From contig JAFZIN010000004.1 of NCBI GenBank assembly GCA_017554305.1, positions 1 through 42,350 of the forward strand: a stretch of 42,350 nt of DNA. Reading direction: 5' to 3'. Position numbers and translations under genes: made by a program. Below are positions 7,588 through 15,861 of the stretch, one piece after another (position 1 is the stretch's first letter; each line of letters starts with the position of its first letter). The stretch comes from Bacteroidales bacterium. GTDB taxonomy: Bacteria; Bacteroidota; Bacteroidia; Bacteroidales; UBA932. The notes under the pieces were generated by a model. The model saw only the letters and a program-made list of their open reading frames with translations. It did no database searches and was not told where the DNA came from.

Positions 7588-9636
7588 ATGACAAAAGGTA
7601 AAATTGGAGTAACCACGGATAACATATTTCCGGTTATTAAAAAGTTCCTCTATTCAGATCATGAGATATTTCTCAGAGAGCTGGTAGCCAATGCGGTAGA
7701 TGCTTCTCAAAAACTTAAGGCCATTGCCGGCAAGGGGGAGTTCAAAGGAGAGTTGGGAGACCTTACAATTAAGGTTGAGGCCGATGAAAAGAAGCACAGA
7801 CTCACCATTACAGACCGCGGTATAGGTATGACCGCAGAGGAGATAGACAAGTATATCAACCAGATTGCATTCTCTTCTGCAGGAGAGTTCCTGGAAAAGT
7901 ATAAAGACCAGTTGGACAGCATTATAGGCCATTTTGGACTGGGATTTTACTCTGCATTTATGGTTTCAGAGAAGGTGGAGATTGAGTCACTCTCATACAA
8001 GGAGGGCAGCAAGGGGGTTAAATGGAGCTGTGACGGTTCCCCTGAGTTCACTATGGAGGAGTCTGACTGGAATGAGAGAGGTACACGCATAACTCTCTAT
8101 CTTGATGACGATTCCAAAGAGTTTGCAGAGAAGAGAAAGGTTGAGGAACTGCTCAGAAAGTACTGCAAGTTCATGCCTGTAAAGATTGCTTTCGGCAAGG
8201 AGACAGAATGGAAGGACGGTAAGAACGTTGAAACGGATAAAGACAAGATAATCAATGACGTTGAGCCGCTTTGGGCAAAGACTCCAAGTGAGATAAAGGA
8301 TGAGGAGTACCTCAACTTTTACCGTAAACTTTACCCTATGAAGGAGGATCCGCTCTTCTGGATTCACCTTAACGTAGATTATCCGTTCAACCTTACAGGT
8401 ATCCTCTATTTCCCTAAGATCAAAGACAGGATGGAGGTTACAAAGGACAGAATACAACTCTATTGCAATCAGATGTTTGTGACAGATTCAGTGGAGAATA
8501 TAGTTCCGGATTTCCTTACGCTTCTTTACGGAGTTATAGACTCTCCGGATATTCCTCTGAACGTCTCAAGAAGCTATCTGCAAGCAGATTCCAACGTTAA
8601 GAAAATTTCTACATACATCACAAAGAAGGTTGCAGACCGCCTGGAGGAGATTTCCAAAGAGAAGAAGGAGGAGTTTGAGAGCAAGTGGGATAACCTTAAG
8701 ATTTTCATTGAGTACGGAATGCTTACAGATGAGAAGTTCTGTGAGAGAGCCATGAAGTTTGCCCTCTTTAAGACTACAGACGGCAAGTATCTGAAGTATG
8801 AAGATTTTGGAAAACTGATAGAGAAAGAGCAGAAAGATAAAGACAAGAACGTTATATATCTCTATGCCACAGACACTACAGAGCAGTACCAGCAGATTGA
8901 GGCTGCCAAGAATAAAGGTTACCAGGTGCTTCTCTTTGACTGCCAGTTGGATTCACACTTTGTAAGCCTTCTGGAGAGCAAGATAAAGAACAGCCGTTTT
9001 GCAAGAGTTGATTCAGATTCCATAGATTCTCTCATTAAGAAAGAGGAGAAGGAGAAGCCTCAGCTTAAGGAGGGAGAGGAGTTGGATCTAGAGAGCGCAT
9101 TTGCTGCTGTTCTTCCAAACAATGCAAGCTATAACCTTGTGGCAGAGAACCTTGGAGAGAATGCAGCTCCTCTGTTGATTACTCAGAACGAGTTTATGAG
9201 AAGAAACAGAGAGATGAGCGCAATTGGAGGCGGACTCAACTACTACAGTGAGATGCCGGAGTTCTACACCCTCAAGCTCAACTGCCAGAACCCATTGGTA
9301 GTAAGCATTATAAAGGATCTTGAAGAGAAGACCTCTAAGGAAGCAGAGAAGTTCAATAAGGAGAAAGAGACGGTAGATCAGGCACTTAAAGAGCTTGACG
9401 AGGCTACAAAAGACAAGAAGTATGATGAGATTACAACCGAGCAGAGAGAGAGCCGTACATCACTCAACAAACAGTTGGATGAGATAAGAGAAAAGAGAAA
9501 GGGAGTGATGACGGAATTCGGTAAGAGCAACACTCTGCTTAAGCAGGTTGCAGACCTCGCCCTTCTTTCCAACGGAATGCTTAAAGGCAAGGCACTCAGC
9601 GAGTTTATCTCCCGCAGCCTCTCTTTACTGAAGTAA
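7588..9636 (+). CDS. htpG: Molecular chaperone HtpG (bacterial Hsp90)
   Basis: This cytoplasmic ATP-dependent Hsp90 chaperone has 682 residues, slightly longer than the E. coli protein and normal for Bacteroidota. The GHKL ATPase domain is complete: FLRELVANAVDAS (N-box with catalytic Glu), TITDRGIGMTAEEI (DxGxG), GHFGLGFYSAFMV (lid glycine motif), and RGTRITLYL. The middle domain follows, including the catalytic-loop arginine region LNVSRSYLQAD, and the C-terminal dimerisation domain is rich in charged helices. The long N-terminal match leaves little doubt. It is monocistronic, bounded by terminators at 7512-7554 and 9658-9691. I found no CIRCE element upstream. Confidence 0.97.
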   Translation: MTKGKIGVTTDNIFPVIKKFLYSDHEIFLRELVANAVDASQKLKAIAGKGEFKGELGDLTIKVEADEKKHRLTITDRGIGMTAEEIDKYINQIAFSSAGEFLEKYKDQLDSIIGHFGLGFYSAFMVSEKVEIESLSYKEGSKGVKWSCDGSPEFTMEESDWNERGTRITLYLDDDSKEFAEKRKVEELLRKYCKFMPVKIAFGKETEWKDGKNVETDKDKIINDVEPLWAKTPSEIKDEEYLNFYRKLYPMKEDPLFWIHLNVDYPFNLTGILYFPKIKDRMEVTKDRIQLYCNQMFVTDSVENIVPDFLTLLYGVIDSPDIPLNVSRSYLQADSNVKKISTYITKKVADRLEEISKEKKEEFESKWDNLKIFIEYGMLTDEKFCERAMKFALFKTTDGKYLKYEDFGKLIEKEQKDKDKNVIYLYATDTTEQYQQIEAAKNKGYQVLLFDCQLDSHFVSLLESKIKNSRFARVDSDSIDSLIKKEEKEKPQLKEGEELDLESAFAAVLPNNASYNLVAENLGENAAPLLITQNEFMRRNREMSAIGGGLNYYSEMPEFYTLKLNCQNPLVVSIIKDLEEKTSKEAEKFNKEKETVDQALKELDEATKDKKYDEITTEQRESRTSLNKQLDEIREKRKGVMTEFGKSNTLLKQVADLALLSNGMLKGKALSEFISRSLSLLK

Positions 9637-9657
9637 TAAACAATAATTTTTGCGGAC

Positions 9658-9691
9658 AAAAAAACACCCGTCATTTGGCGGGTGTTTTTTT
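9658..9691. terminator. Bidirectional terminator between htpG and the serine hydrolase gene
   Basis: A perfect 13-bp stem (AAAAAAACACCCG at 9658-9670 with 9679-9691) has an 8-base loop. The A-run and T-run make it usable from both strands, matching the convergent genes on either side. Confidence 0.9.
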
Positions 9692-9726
9692 CTTGAAGCT
9701 CCTTGCTATTCTGAAACATTTGCCGG

Positions 9727-10995
9727 CTAGTCAAGCAAACCTGCTTTCCGGAGGATGGCGTCAATCTTCTGAACGGCATCCCAACGGTCTTTGTCATTGC
9801 GGTTTTCAAAGATGAGAACCGTTACGTCTTTATCCGGGTAGTAACCCTCATAGATTTGGAATCCGCCGTTGTCTCCGGTGTGGTAAACTTTCTTAGGGAA
9901 GCCAGGCTGCTGCTCTATGAACCAGCCGTATCCGTAGAAGGTGTTCTCTCTGTTCTGATAACCGCTGAACTTGCTGCCTGTTACTGTGTTAACAAATGAC
10001 CACGCCTTATCTTTGTCTCTCTGTGGAATAACTTTGTTGTCTCTCATTGCCTTAATCCATTCTGCAAATTCGTGGGTGGAAGTGTAGATTCCTCCGTCTG
10101 CCTTTGTAGCAAAGAAAGTCTCCTCTCCGTAGTCACACTCAATGAACGGACTCTTAATATCTGTAGGATCCTTGGCCTTTGCATTCTCCTGAGCAGTAGG
10201 GGCTCCCGCCGGTTTATCCGAATCTGTTGCAGCGGTTTCACCGCCCTCTGCCAGAACGTAGCCGTGTGCCATGTTAGGAATTTTAGACTCGTTTTCCTCT
10301 GAGAAATAGAGAGTTGAACCCATACGTGCAGGAGCAAAGATGTTCTCTTTCATATACTCCTCAAATCCTTTTCCGCTCAGTTTCTCAATAAAGAGATAGA
10401 GAAGCTGGAAGGTTGGGTTAATGTACTGATACTCTGTACCAGGCTCAAAATTAAGCTCTTTAAGCCCCTTCATATACTCAATGGACTGCATATCCGTGCA
10501 GTGGAGCATAAAGTCTCTGTCTGTACGAGGTCTGGTATCAGGAATACCGGAAGCGTGAGACATAAGATGTGCAGGAGTAATCTTGGTAAAAGGTTCCTTC
10601 TTCTTTGGAAGATAAGGAGTTACAAGAGGTGATACATCGTAGATGCTCTTCTCAATATCAAGTTTTCCTTCATTGGCAAGTTTTAAGATTGCAACGGCGG
10701 TAAACTGCTTTGAACAGGAGGCAATATTAAAGAAGGTGTTGCCGTCAATCTTGTAACGGCGGGCAATGTCTGAGTGGCCGTAGCCCTTGTCAAAGAGAAT
10801 GCTGTCTCCCTTCATAATCAACACAGCACCACCTGGTTCTGCAAATACGGTATCAATTGGTGCATATCTCTCCGTAAAGAGACTGTCTATCTTCTGCATT
10901 GCATCTGCAATTGGATCCGCTTCTTTTTTCTTACATGAAATCATAACTGATGAGATAATAACCAGGAGAAAACTCCAGAGTAATACTTTTTTCAT
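9727..10995 (-). CDS. Class C beta-lactamase-family serine hydrolase, lipoprotein
   Basis: The 422-residue protein starts with a lipoprotein signal (hydrophobic core, then ISC with Cys21 followed by KKK). The penicillin-binding/beta-lactamase class C fold is shown by the SxxK nucleophile Ser93-Lys96 (IASCSKQF), the YxN motif Tyr191-Asn193 (QYINPTFQ), and HTG in the third position (YHTGDNGGF). This family covers D-aminopeptidases, esterases and PBP4*-like enzymes as well as AmpC, so antibiotic hydrolysis should not be assumed. It would be lipid-anchored and extracytoplasmic. It is the last gene of the pyrD-cinA operon, 6 bases after cinA, with a terminator beyond it. Confidence 0.9.
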   Translation of the reverse strand: MKKVLLWSFLLVIISSVMISCKKKEADPIADAMQKIDSLFTERYAPIDTVFAEPGGAVLIMKGDSILFDKGYGHSDIARRYKIDGNTFFNIASCSKQFTAVAILKLANEGKLDIEKSIYDVSPLVTPYLPKKKEPFTKITPAHLMSHASGIPDTRPRTDRDFMLHCTDMQSIEYMKGLKELNFEPGTEYQYINPTFQLLYLFIEKLSGKGFEEYMKENIFAPARMGSTLYFSEENESKIPNMAHGYVLAEGGETAATDSDKPAGAPTAQENAKAKDPTDIKSPFIECDYGEETFFATKADGGIYTSTHEFAEWIKAMRDNKVIPQRDKDKAWSFVNTVTGSKFSGYQNRENTFYGYGWFIEQQPGFPKKVYHTGDNGGFQIYEGYYPDKDVTVLIFENRNDKDRWDAVQKIDAILRKAGLLD

Positions 10996-11001
10996 AGGAT
11001 G

Positions 11002-12297
11002 TTATTTGTTTTTGTTCTGTTTCTTCTTTTCATCTTCTTCTAAGATAGTCTCTCTCAGAAGGTTAACGGCAGAGGCGGAGAACCTCTCTATGTTAATCTG
11101 ACGTGTACTTTTTGATGAGATATTCTTTGAAACTGTGCCTGAAGGAGTGGCAACAGCCATCCAAAAAGTTCCGGCAGGCTTATTATCTCTTCCTCCGTCC
11201 GGCCCTGCAATTCCCGATGCAGCAATGGAATAGGTGGTCTTGAACTTTTTTCTTGCCTCCTCTGCCATCTGCTCTACACACTCTTTACTTACAGCTCCAA
11301 CCTTTTTAATAACGCTCTCTTTAACGCCCAACAATTCCGTTTTAACCTTGTTGTCATAACTTACAATTCCGCCCACATAGAACCTGGATGCACCAGGATT
11401 CTGAGTCAACAGGTGAGCAATGTAACCGCCCGTGCAAGACTCTGCTGTTGAGAGTGTTGCACCTCTCTTCTCCAGCATCTGCCCAAGCACTTTCTGCGGT
11501 GTGGTCTCTCCTTCTCCGTAGATGGCATTGCCCAGAATTTTCTTCAGAGAACGAATCTGTTTAGCTATCTCTTTCTTGCCCTCTTTCTCCTGAACTCCGT
11601 AAATGGAAAGGCGGAGTCTAACTCCCAAAATAGGATTTGGAAGGTATGCAAGATGTATATTTTCCGGCAGGGAATCCTCCCATTTTTCTATTCTCTTTGC
11701 AAGCTGAGACTCCGGAATACCAAAGGTGCAAACGGTATGATGCACAATATTGTCTAGCTTGTAATGTGCTTTTATGGAGGAGATTACATCTGCAAGCGCC
11801 TGTTCCGTTTCAAACGGAACGCCCGGCATTGAGAAGAGAAGATTCTTACGGTTGAACCTGCTCTTTGCAAAGGAAAACTGCATAATAGGGGCGGTGCCGC
11901 AACGGTTGGGAATTACCGTACATCTGTTTGGAACGTATGCCTGCTGCAGGTTGAGATCCATCATCTCTATTCCCCTGGCAGAGAGGATTCTACGGTTAAT
12001 CTCCATTTGCGTTTTGTTGCAGAGGTATCTGCTGCTTTTTGAAAGCGTGTAGAGAACTTTCTTTGTAATGTCATCCTTAGTTGGGCCCAGACCGCCCGTA
12101 GAGATCACAATTTCAGATGTTTTGAGGCATCTCTCCAAAGTAGTGAGTATGTCATCATTGTCATCCGAACAGGTGACCATAGATACTACCTTAATGCCAA
12201 TCTTGTTGAGTTGTTTGGAGATCATTGCGGAGTTGGTATCCGTAATTTGCCCAATCAAAATCTCGTCTCCTATAGTGCAGATAGATGCTGTAATCAT
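11002..12297 (-). CDS. cinA: CinA-family protein (MoaB-like domain plus nicotinamide-nucleotide amidase domain)
   Basis: The 431-residue protein is the full two-domain CinA. The N-terminal molybdopterin-binding-like domain (residues 1-170: GDEILIGQITDTNS, STGGLGPTKDD, MPGVPFE) has ADP-ribose pyrophosphatase activity in characterised homologues. The C-terminal PncC domain (about 265-415: STAESCTGGYIAHLL, GIAGPDGG, PAGTFWMAVA) deamidates NMN. The job is salvage or repair of pyridine nucleotides. The C-terminus has an extra Lys-rich tail (EDEKKKQNKNK). It sits between pyrD (7 bases upstream) and the serine hydrolase. A separate PncC-domain gene occurs at 21882, so the C-terminal activity may be duplicated. 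Confidence 0.94.
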   Translation of the reverse strand: MITASICTIGDEILIGQITDTNSAMISKQLNKIGIKVVSMVTCSDDNDDILTTLERCLKTSEIVISTGGLGPTKDDITKKVLYTLSKSSRYLCNKTQMEINRRILSARGIEMMDLNLQQAYVPNRCTVIPNRCGTAPIMQFSFAKSRFNRKNLLFSMPGVPFETEQALADVISSIKAHYKLDNIVHHTVCTFGIPESQLAKRIEKWEDSLPENIHLAYLPNPILGVRLRLSIYGVQEKEGKKEIAKQIRSLKKILGNAIYGEGETTPQKVLGQMLEKRGATLSTAESCTGGYIAHLLTQNPGASRFYVGGIVSYDNKVKTELLGVKESVIKKVGAVSKECVEQMAEEARKKFKTTYSIAASGIAGPDGGRDNKPAGTFWMAVATPSGTVSKNISSKSTRQINIERFSASAVNLLRETILEEDEKKKQNKNK

Positions 12298-12304
12298 TTA
12301 AAAA

Positions 12305-13366
12305 TTAGATTGAAGAGTTCTCTTTCTCTCTGGCTGCAAAGGTTTTAGCCAGGAACTTGTTTATCTTCTTAATGTACTTTGGACCGTTGTAAATGAAGCC
12401 GGAATAGACCTCAATGAGTGAAGCTCCGTTATCCAACATCTCCAATGCCTGGGCAGGAGTCATAATACCGCCGCTGGCAATAATAGGGAGGTGACCCTCC
12501 GTCTTTTGGTAGATGTACTTAACCATCTCTAAACTACGCTCATACAAAGGCGCACCGCTCATTCCTCCTTTTCCTATCTCTTTAACCGTCTTCTCATCTG
12601 TCTTAAGGTTAAGACGGGAAGTGGTTGTGTTTGTGGCAATTATACCGTCAAGCCCAGAAATGAGAACCATATCTATAATCTCATCCAGATGAGCCTTGTC
12701 AATATCGGGAGAAATTTTAATGAGAATAGGGCGGTAATCGTCATACATCAGCCTGAGTTCCAGAAGCTTATCTATGATAGGGGAGAGGTTCTCCATAGTC
12801 TGGAGTTTTCCCGCATCCTTAACGTTTGGGCAGGAGAGATTCAGCACAAAATAATCTATGTAATCATAGATATATTCAAAGGAGAACTCGTAATCTTTAT
12901 ATGCCTCGCTTGTGGGGGTATCCTTTCCGTTAATTATGCTGCATCCCAGTGGAACTCTTGGCTTATGTTTCTGAATGAAAGAAACTGCATGACGGATACC
13001 TTTGTTGTTGATACCCATCCTGTTTATAATGGCCTGATCCTTAGGAAGTCTGAAGCATCTTGGTTTTGGATTTCCATCCTGAGGCATTGGGGTGAGAGTA
13101 CCAATTTCTACAAAGCCGAATCCAAAATTTGATATGGCATTGTAACCGTCTCCGTCCTTGTCAAATCCGGCTGCAAGACCCACCGGATTGAGGAACTTTA
13201 TACCAAAGACTTCTCTCTCCAAAGAGGGGTGCTTGTAATTGTATAACAGCCTGAGAATCCGGCCGGTTAGAGGAATTCTCTCCATCCATTTCATGAGGGA
13301 GAGAACCTGATGGTGAATCCTTTCCGGTTGCCAGAGGAAGAATATAGGCCTAAACAATTTGTACAT
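12305..13366 (-). CDS. pyrD: Dihydroorotate dehydrogenase, class 2-like (quinone)
   Basis: This FMN enzyme oxidises dihydroorotate to orotate in pyrimidine synthesis. It has the class 2 layout: a short N-terminal membrane-association helix region (residues 1-45), then NPVGLAAGFDKDG, EIGTLTPMPQDGNPKPR and INRMGINNKG, ending with the FMN-phosphate region IASGGIMTPAQALEML. Length (353) fits class 2. The catalytic-base position reads NLSCPN with Cys179, where class 2 enzymes normally have Ser; Cys is the class 1 residue. It is the first gene of the pyrD-cinA-serine hydrolase operon and has a promoter box just upstream (13386-13393). Confidence 0.92.
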   Translation of the reverse strand: MYKLFRPIFFLWQPERIHHQVLSLMKWMERIPLTGRILRLLYNYKHPSLEREVFGIKFLNPVGLAAGFDKDGDGYNAISNFGFGFVEIGTLTPMPQDGNPKPRCFRLPKDQAIINRMGINNKGIRHAVSFIQKHKPRVPLGCSIINGKDTPTSEAYKDYEFSFEYIYDYIDYFVLNLSCPNVKDAGKLQTMENLSPIIDKLLELRLMYDDYRPILIKISPDIDKAHLDEIIDMVLISGLDGIIATNTTTSRLNLKTDEKTVKEIGKGGMSGAPLYERSLEMVKYIYQKTEGHLPIIASGGIMTPAQALEMLDNGASLIEVYSGFIYNGPKYIKKINKFLAKTFAAREKENSSI

Positions 13367-13385
13367 ACAGATTATATATTATGCA

Positions 13386-13393
13386 CAAATTTA
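13386..13393 (-). promoter_or_regulatory. -7 promoter box for pyrD operon
   Basis: TAAATTTG on the minus strand fits TAnnTTTG and lies 20 bases before the pyrD start codon (13366). A TTTG at 13409-13412 is only 15 bases upstream, shorter than the usual spacing, so the -33 element is uncertain. The box lies in the 34-base gap after the XRE gene. Confidence 0.5.
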
Positions 13394-13400
13394 AGAAATT

Positions 13401-14078
13401 CTACTTCTCAAAGGATTGGAAGCTTCCGTCTGAGTAAAAGAGAATCACTCTCTCCAAACTTTTTTGCTTTTCCTCCTTCTTCTCTTTAATCTCCTCTTTT
13501 ACCTCCTCTTTTACCTCTTCTGCTTCTATTTTCTTCCCGATAGATGGGCGTTTTACCTCGTTTACGCCACTCTCAAGAGGTTCAGAAGGGGCCTTTTCTT
13601 CTGCAATATCCTTATTTACAGTCTCTTCCAACTGTTTGAGCCGTTGCGCCAGTTCTCCATCTTCCAGAGGCGGGAAAGGGCTGTATTGGAGTTTTTCCTC
13701 TTCAAACGGGAAATCCTGCTCATCTTCCTCCGGAAATCCGAACAGATTGCTGCTGTTTGCGTCTGAATTACGCAAAACGTTGGTTTCTTCAGATTTTTGA
13801 TTATTTGCGTTAAATTCACGCAAAGTCATAGAGTCACTCAGAGACTCTCCGCGGAAATTTTTCTCACTGTTCCGGTAGGGTTGGCCAACTCCGGTGAGCA
13901 ACCACTCAATATTCAAATTCGGCAATTTTGTCAGTACGGAAAGAATGAAGTCATAACTTGGATTGTTACGTCCGCTCATAAGGTTGGAAAGGGTAGATCT
14001 CTGGATGCCCAAAAGAGTGGCCAGTTGGGCGGCGGTTATTCTTTCCAGGTTGAGGATGGTCTGTAAACGCTCTTTCAT
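13401..14078 (-). CDS. XRE-family helix-turn-helix regulator with charged low-complexity linker
   Basis: The 225-residue protein has an N-terminal Cro/C1-type HTH (residues 1-65: ERITAAQLATLLGIQRSTLSNLMSGRNNPSYDF, then NIEWLLTG). A long polar and acidic middle follows, and a Lys/Glu-rich stretch (about 180-212, repeats of EVKEE/EIKEKKEE), likely coiled or disordered. A short hydrophobic tail VILFYSDGSFQSFEK ends it. The layout is common in Bacteroidales; no function is established to my knowledge. It has its own promoter (14100-14131) and faces an unusually large intergenic region containing repeated TGCGCA sites, so autoregulation is plausible. pyrD follows after 34 bases. Confidence 0.85.
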   Translation of the reverse strand: MKERLQTILNLERITAAQLATLLGIQRSTLSNLMSGRNNPSYDFILSVLTKLPNLNIEWLLTGVGQPYRNSEKNFRGESLSDSMTLREFNANNQKSEETNVLRNSDANSSNLFGFPEEDEQDFPFEEEKLQYSPFPPLEDGELAQRLKQLEETVNKDIAEEKAPSEPLESGVNEVKRPSIGKKIEAEEVKEEVKEEIKEKKEEKQKSLERVILFYSDGSFQSFEK

Positions 14079-14099
14079 AGTTGTTAACTTAGCTCGTTA

Positions 14100-14131
14100 C
14101 AAATATAGACATTTTCTCTCAATTATTCAAA
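14100..14131 (-). promoter_or_regulatory. Bacteroidota-type promoter of the XRE gene
   Basis: The minus strand reads TATATTTG (14100-14107, -7 box TAnnTTTG) with TTTG at 14128-14131, 20 bases upstream. Transcription would begin close to 14093, about 15 nt before the ATG at 14078. Confidence 0.7.
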
Positions 14132-14588
14132 ATTTCTTATTGCGTTCCTCCTTTTTCACAAATTTTAACAAATTGCGCAGTTTGAAGAAAACCTGCATAT
14201 ATGCATCTACAATAGGGGTGCGCAAAAAACAATCTATTTAAATGTGTAATTTAGATGGCACTTATAACTATCTTGTAAATCAATAAGATAGCAAAATTTG
14301 AAATATTGAATTTTGCGGCCAATGCGCATTTATAGGCCATTTTCTGCGCAATATACCTAAAGTTCTATTTTATTTAGCAGTCTTATAACTATTAAAAATC
14401 AGTGAGTTACAAATTTTCAAAAATTACTATAAAGAAATCTTATACTCTGCAAACAAATCACATATCAGAAGTACGCAATTTGAAAATTATGCGTTCAACT
14501 TTGTGAATTTTGGCTGTTCCAAACTGTGAAATTCAAAAAAGTAAAAAACCTCTATTTTAAGAGATTTCTTCTTTTGTGGGTAATTATA

Positions 14589-14596
14589 TATCTTTG
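14589..14596 (+). promoter_or_regulatory. -7 promoter box before the QueA-like gene
   Basis: TATCTTTG fits TAnnTTTG. The expected start of transcription (about 14603) is almost at the first possible start codon (TTG 14607), so the message would be nearly leaderless. No good -33 TTTG is seen at the usual distance. Confidence 0.4.
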
Positions 14597-14606
14597 CAGA
14601 AAATAA

Positions 14607-15836
14607 TTGAATTTGGAGCCTGTTATTAAAATATCTGATTTCACCTACCCTCTCCCAGATGAGAGGATAGCAAAATACCCCCTGGCGGAGAGAGACTCTT
14701 CCAAGCTTCTGGTCTATAAAGATGGCAGAGTTTTGGATGATACCTTTTATAATATAGCCTCCCATATTCCCCAGGATTCCTTTATGGTTTTCAACAATAC
14801 CAAGGTGGTTCCGGCAAGGCTGTTTTTCCGGAAAAAAACGGGTGCTTTGATTGAGATTTTGTGCCTGAATCCGGTCTCTCCTGCCGAATATATTGGCTCT
14901 TTTTCCTCAAAAAAGAGCTGCAGCTGGTCTGTTGTGGTGGGAAATGCCAAGAAATGGAAGGGCGGAGAACTCTATTTTTACTCTGATTCTATAGGAAAAG
15001 AGCTCAATTTTAGGGTGGAACTGCTTCAAAAGGGAGAAAAAACCTCCGTAGTTCTCTTTAAATGGGATACAGATGAGACCTTTTCAGAGGTTTTGGACAG
15101 ATGCGGAAAGGTACCAATTCCTCCATATCTGAACAGAGATACTGAAGAGATAGACAAGAAGAGATATCAGACAATTTACGCCCGTTTTGAGGGGTCTGTG
15201 GCCGCTCCTACGGCCGGTCTGCATTTTACGGACAGGGTGCTTAACTCTCTGGATAATAAGAATATAAAGAGAGAAAACGTCTGCCTTCACGTGGGTGCGG
15301 GAACATTTGCTCCGGTTAAGAGTGAATTTATATCTGATCATCAGATGCACTCAGAGCCATTCTCCGTATCAAAGGAGTTTCTGAAAGACCTTGTAAAGGC
15401 GGTTAAAAAGGGCTCTGTAGTGGCGGTGGGAACCACCTCCACAAGGACTCTGGAATCTTTATATTATATTGGCGTTCAGTGTATTGAGCATCCTAATGAG
15501 ACCATAAGGCCGGTTTCCCAGTGGGAGCCCTACAACAGGGAGTATAAGTATGATATTTCAGAGGCTCTGGAGGCCATAGTGAGCTATTTGGACTCCCGCT
15601 CCCTTTCTCAGCTGATAGCCGCAACATCTATAATAATTGTTCCGGGGTTCAAATACAGGGTTGTGGATATGCTGGTAACCAACTTCCACCAGCCGCAAAG
15701 CACTCTGTTACTGCTCATTTCCGCCTTTATTGGAGATGACTGGAGGGCTCTATACACCCACGCTCTGGAGAGCGGATACCGTTTTTTAAGTTACGGAGAC
15801 AGCTCTCTTCTTTTCAAAAACCGGAAAATTTTGTAA
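14607..15836 (+). CDS. QueA-like S-adenosylmethionine:tRNA ribosyltransferase-isomerase
   Basis: The 409-residue protein shows QueA family motifs in order: DFTYPLPDERIAKYP at the start, FMVFNNTKVVPARL, GLHFTDRVL, VCLHVGAGTFAPVKSE with HQMHSEPF, VGTTSTRTLE, and NFHQPQSTLLLLISAF. QueA transfers a ribosyl group from AdoMet to preQ1 in tRNA to give epoxyqueuosine. The protein is longer and more divergent than classic QueA (about 350 residues), so a paralogue with altered function is possible. No ATG precedes the conserved start and an in-frame TAA sits at 14604, so initiation must use TTG at 14607 or 14613. The acyltransferase gene follows after 25 bases. Confidence 0.85.
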   Translation: MNLEPVIKISDFTYPLPDERIAKYPLAERDSSKLLVYKDGRVLDDTFYNIASHIPQDSFMVFNNTKVVPARLFFRKKTGALIEILCLNPVSPAEYIGSFSSKKSCSWSVVVGNAKKWKGGELYFYSDSIGKELNFRVELLQKGEKTSVVLFKWDTDETFSEVLDRCGKVPIPPYLNRDTEEIDKKRYQTIYARFEGSVAAPTAGLHFTDRVLNSLDNKNIKRENVCLHVGAGTFAPVKSEFISDHQMHSEPFSVSKEFLKDLVKAVKKGSVVAVGTTSTRTLESLYYIGVQCIEHPNETIRPVSQWEPYNREYKYDISEALEAIVSYLDSRSLSQLIAATSIIIVPGFKYRVVDMLVTNFHQPQSTLLLLISAFIGDDWRALYTHALESGYRFLSYGDSSLLFKNRKIL

Positions 15837-15861
15837 ATTCGCTCGGCTAACTGCGTTAAGC

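Larger units (their letters stand above)
14079..14606. other. 528-bp AT-rich intergenic region with repeated TGCGCA and a palindrome
   Basis: No convincing gene is present. TGCGCA occurs four times within 177 bases (14174, 14219, 14323, 14345). The perfect 12-bp palindrome TGCATATATGCA lies at 14194-14205, the repeat CTTATAACTAT at 14261 and 14382, and an imperfect inverted repeat with ACGCAATTT and AATTATGCGT at 14473-14494. The region separates the minus-strand XRE gene from the plus-strand QueA-like gene. Regulatory binding sites are the simplest reading. Confidence 0.55.

Noticed and set aside
7993-8846. Minus-strand open frames inside htpG
   Set aside because: They lie wholly within a clear housekeeping gene and show no domain or promoter.
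9727-10995. AmpC-type antibiotic resistance gene
   Set aside because: The class C fold is shared by many peptidases and esterases; it is a lipoprotein in a pyrD-cinA operon with no resistance context.
14079-14606. Replication origin in the AT-rich gap
   Set aside because: No DnaA boxes of the TTATCCACA type and no dnaA or dnaN gene nearby.
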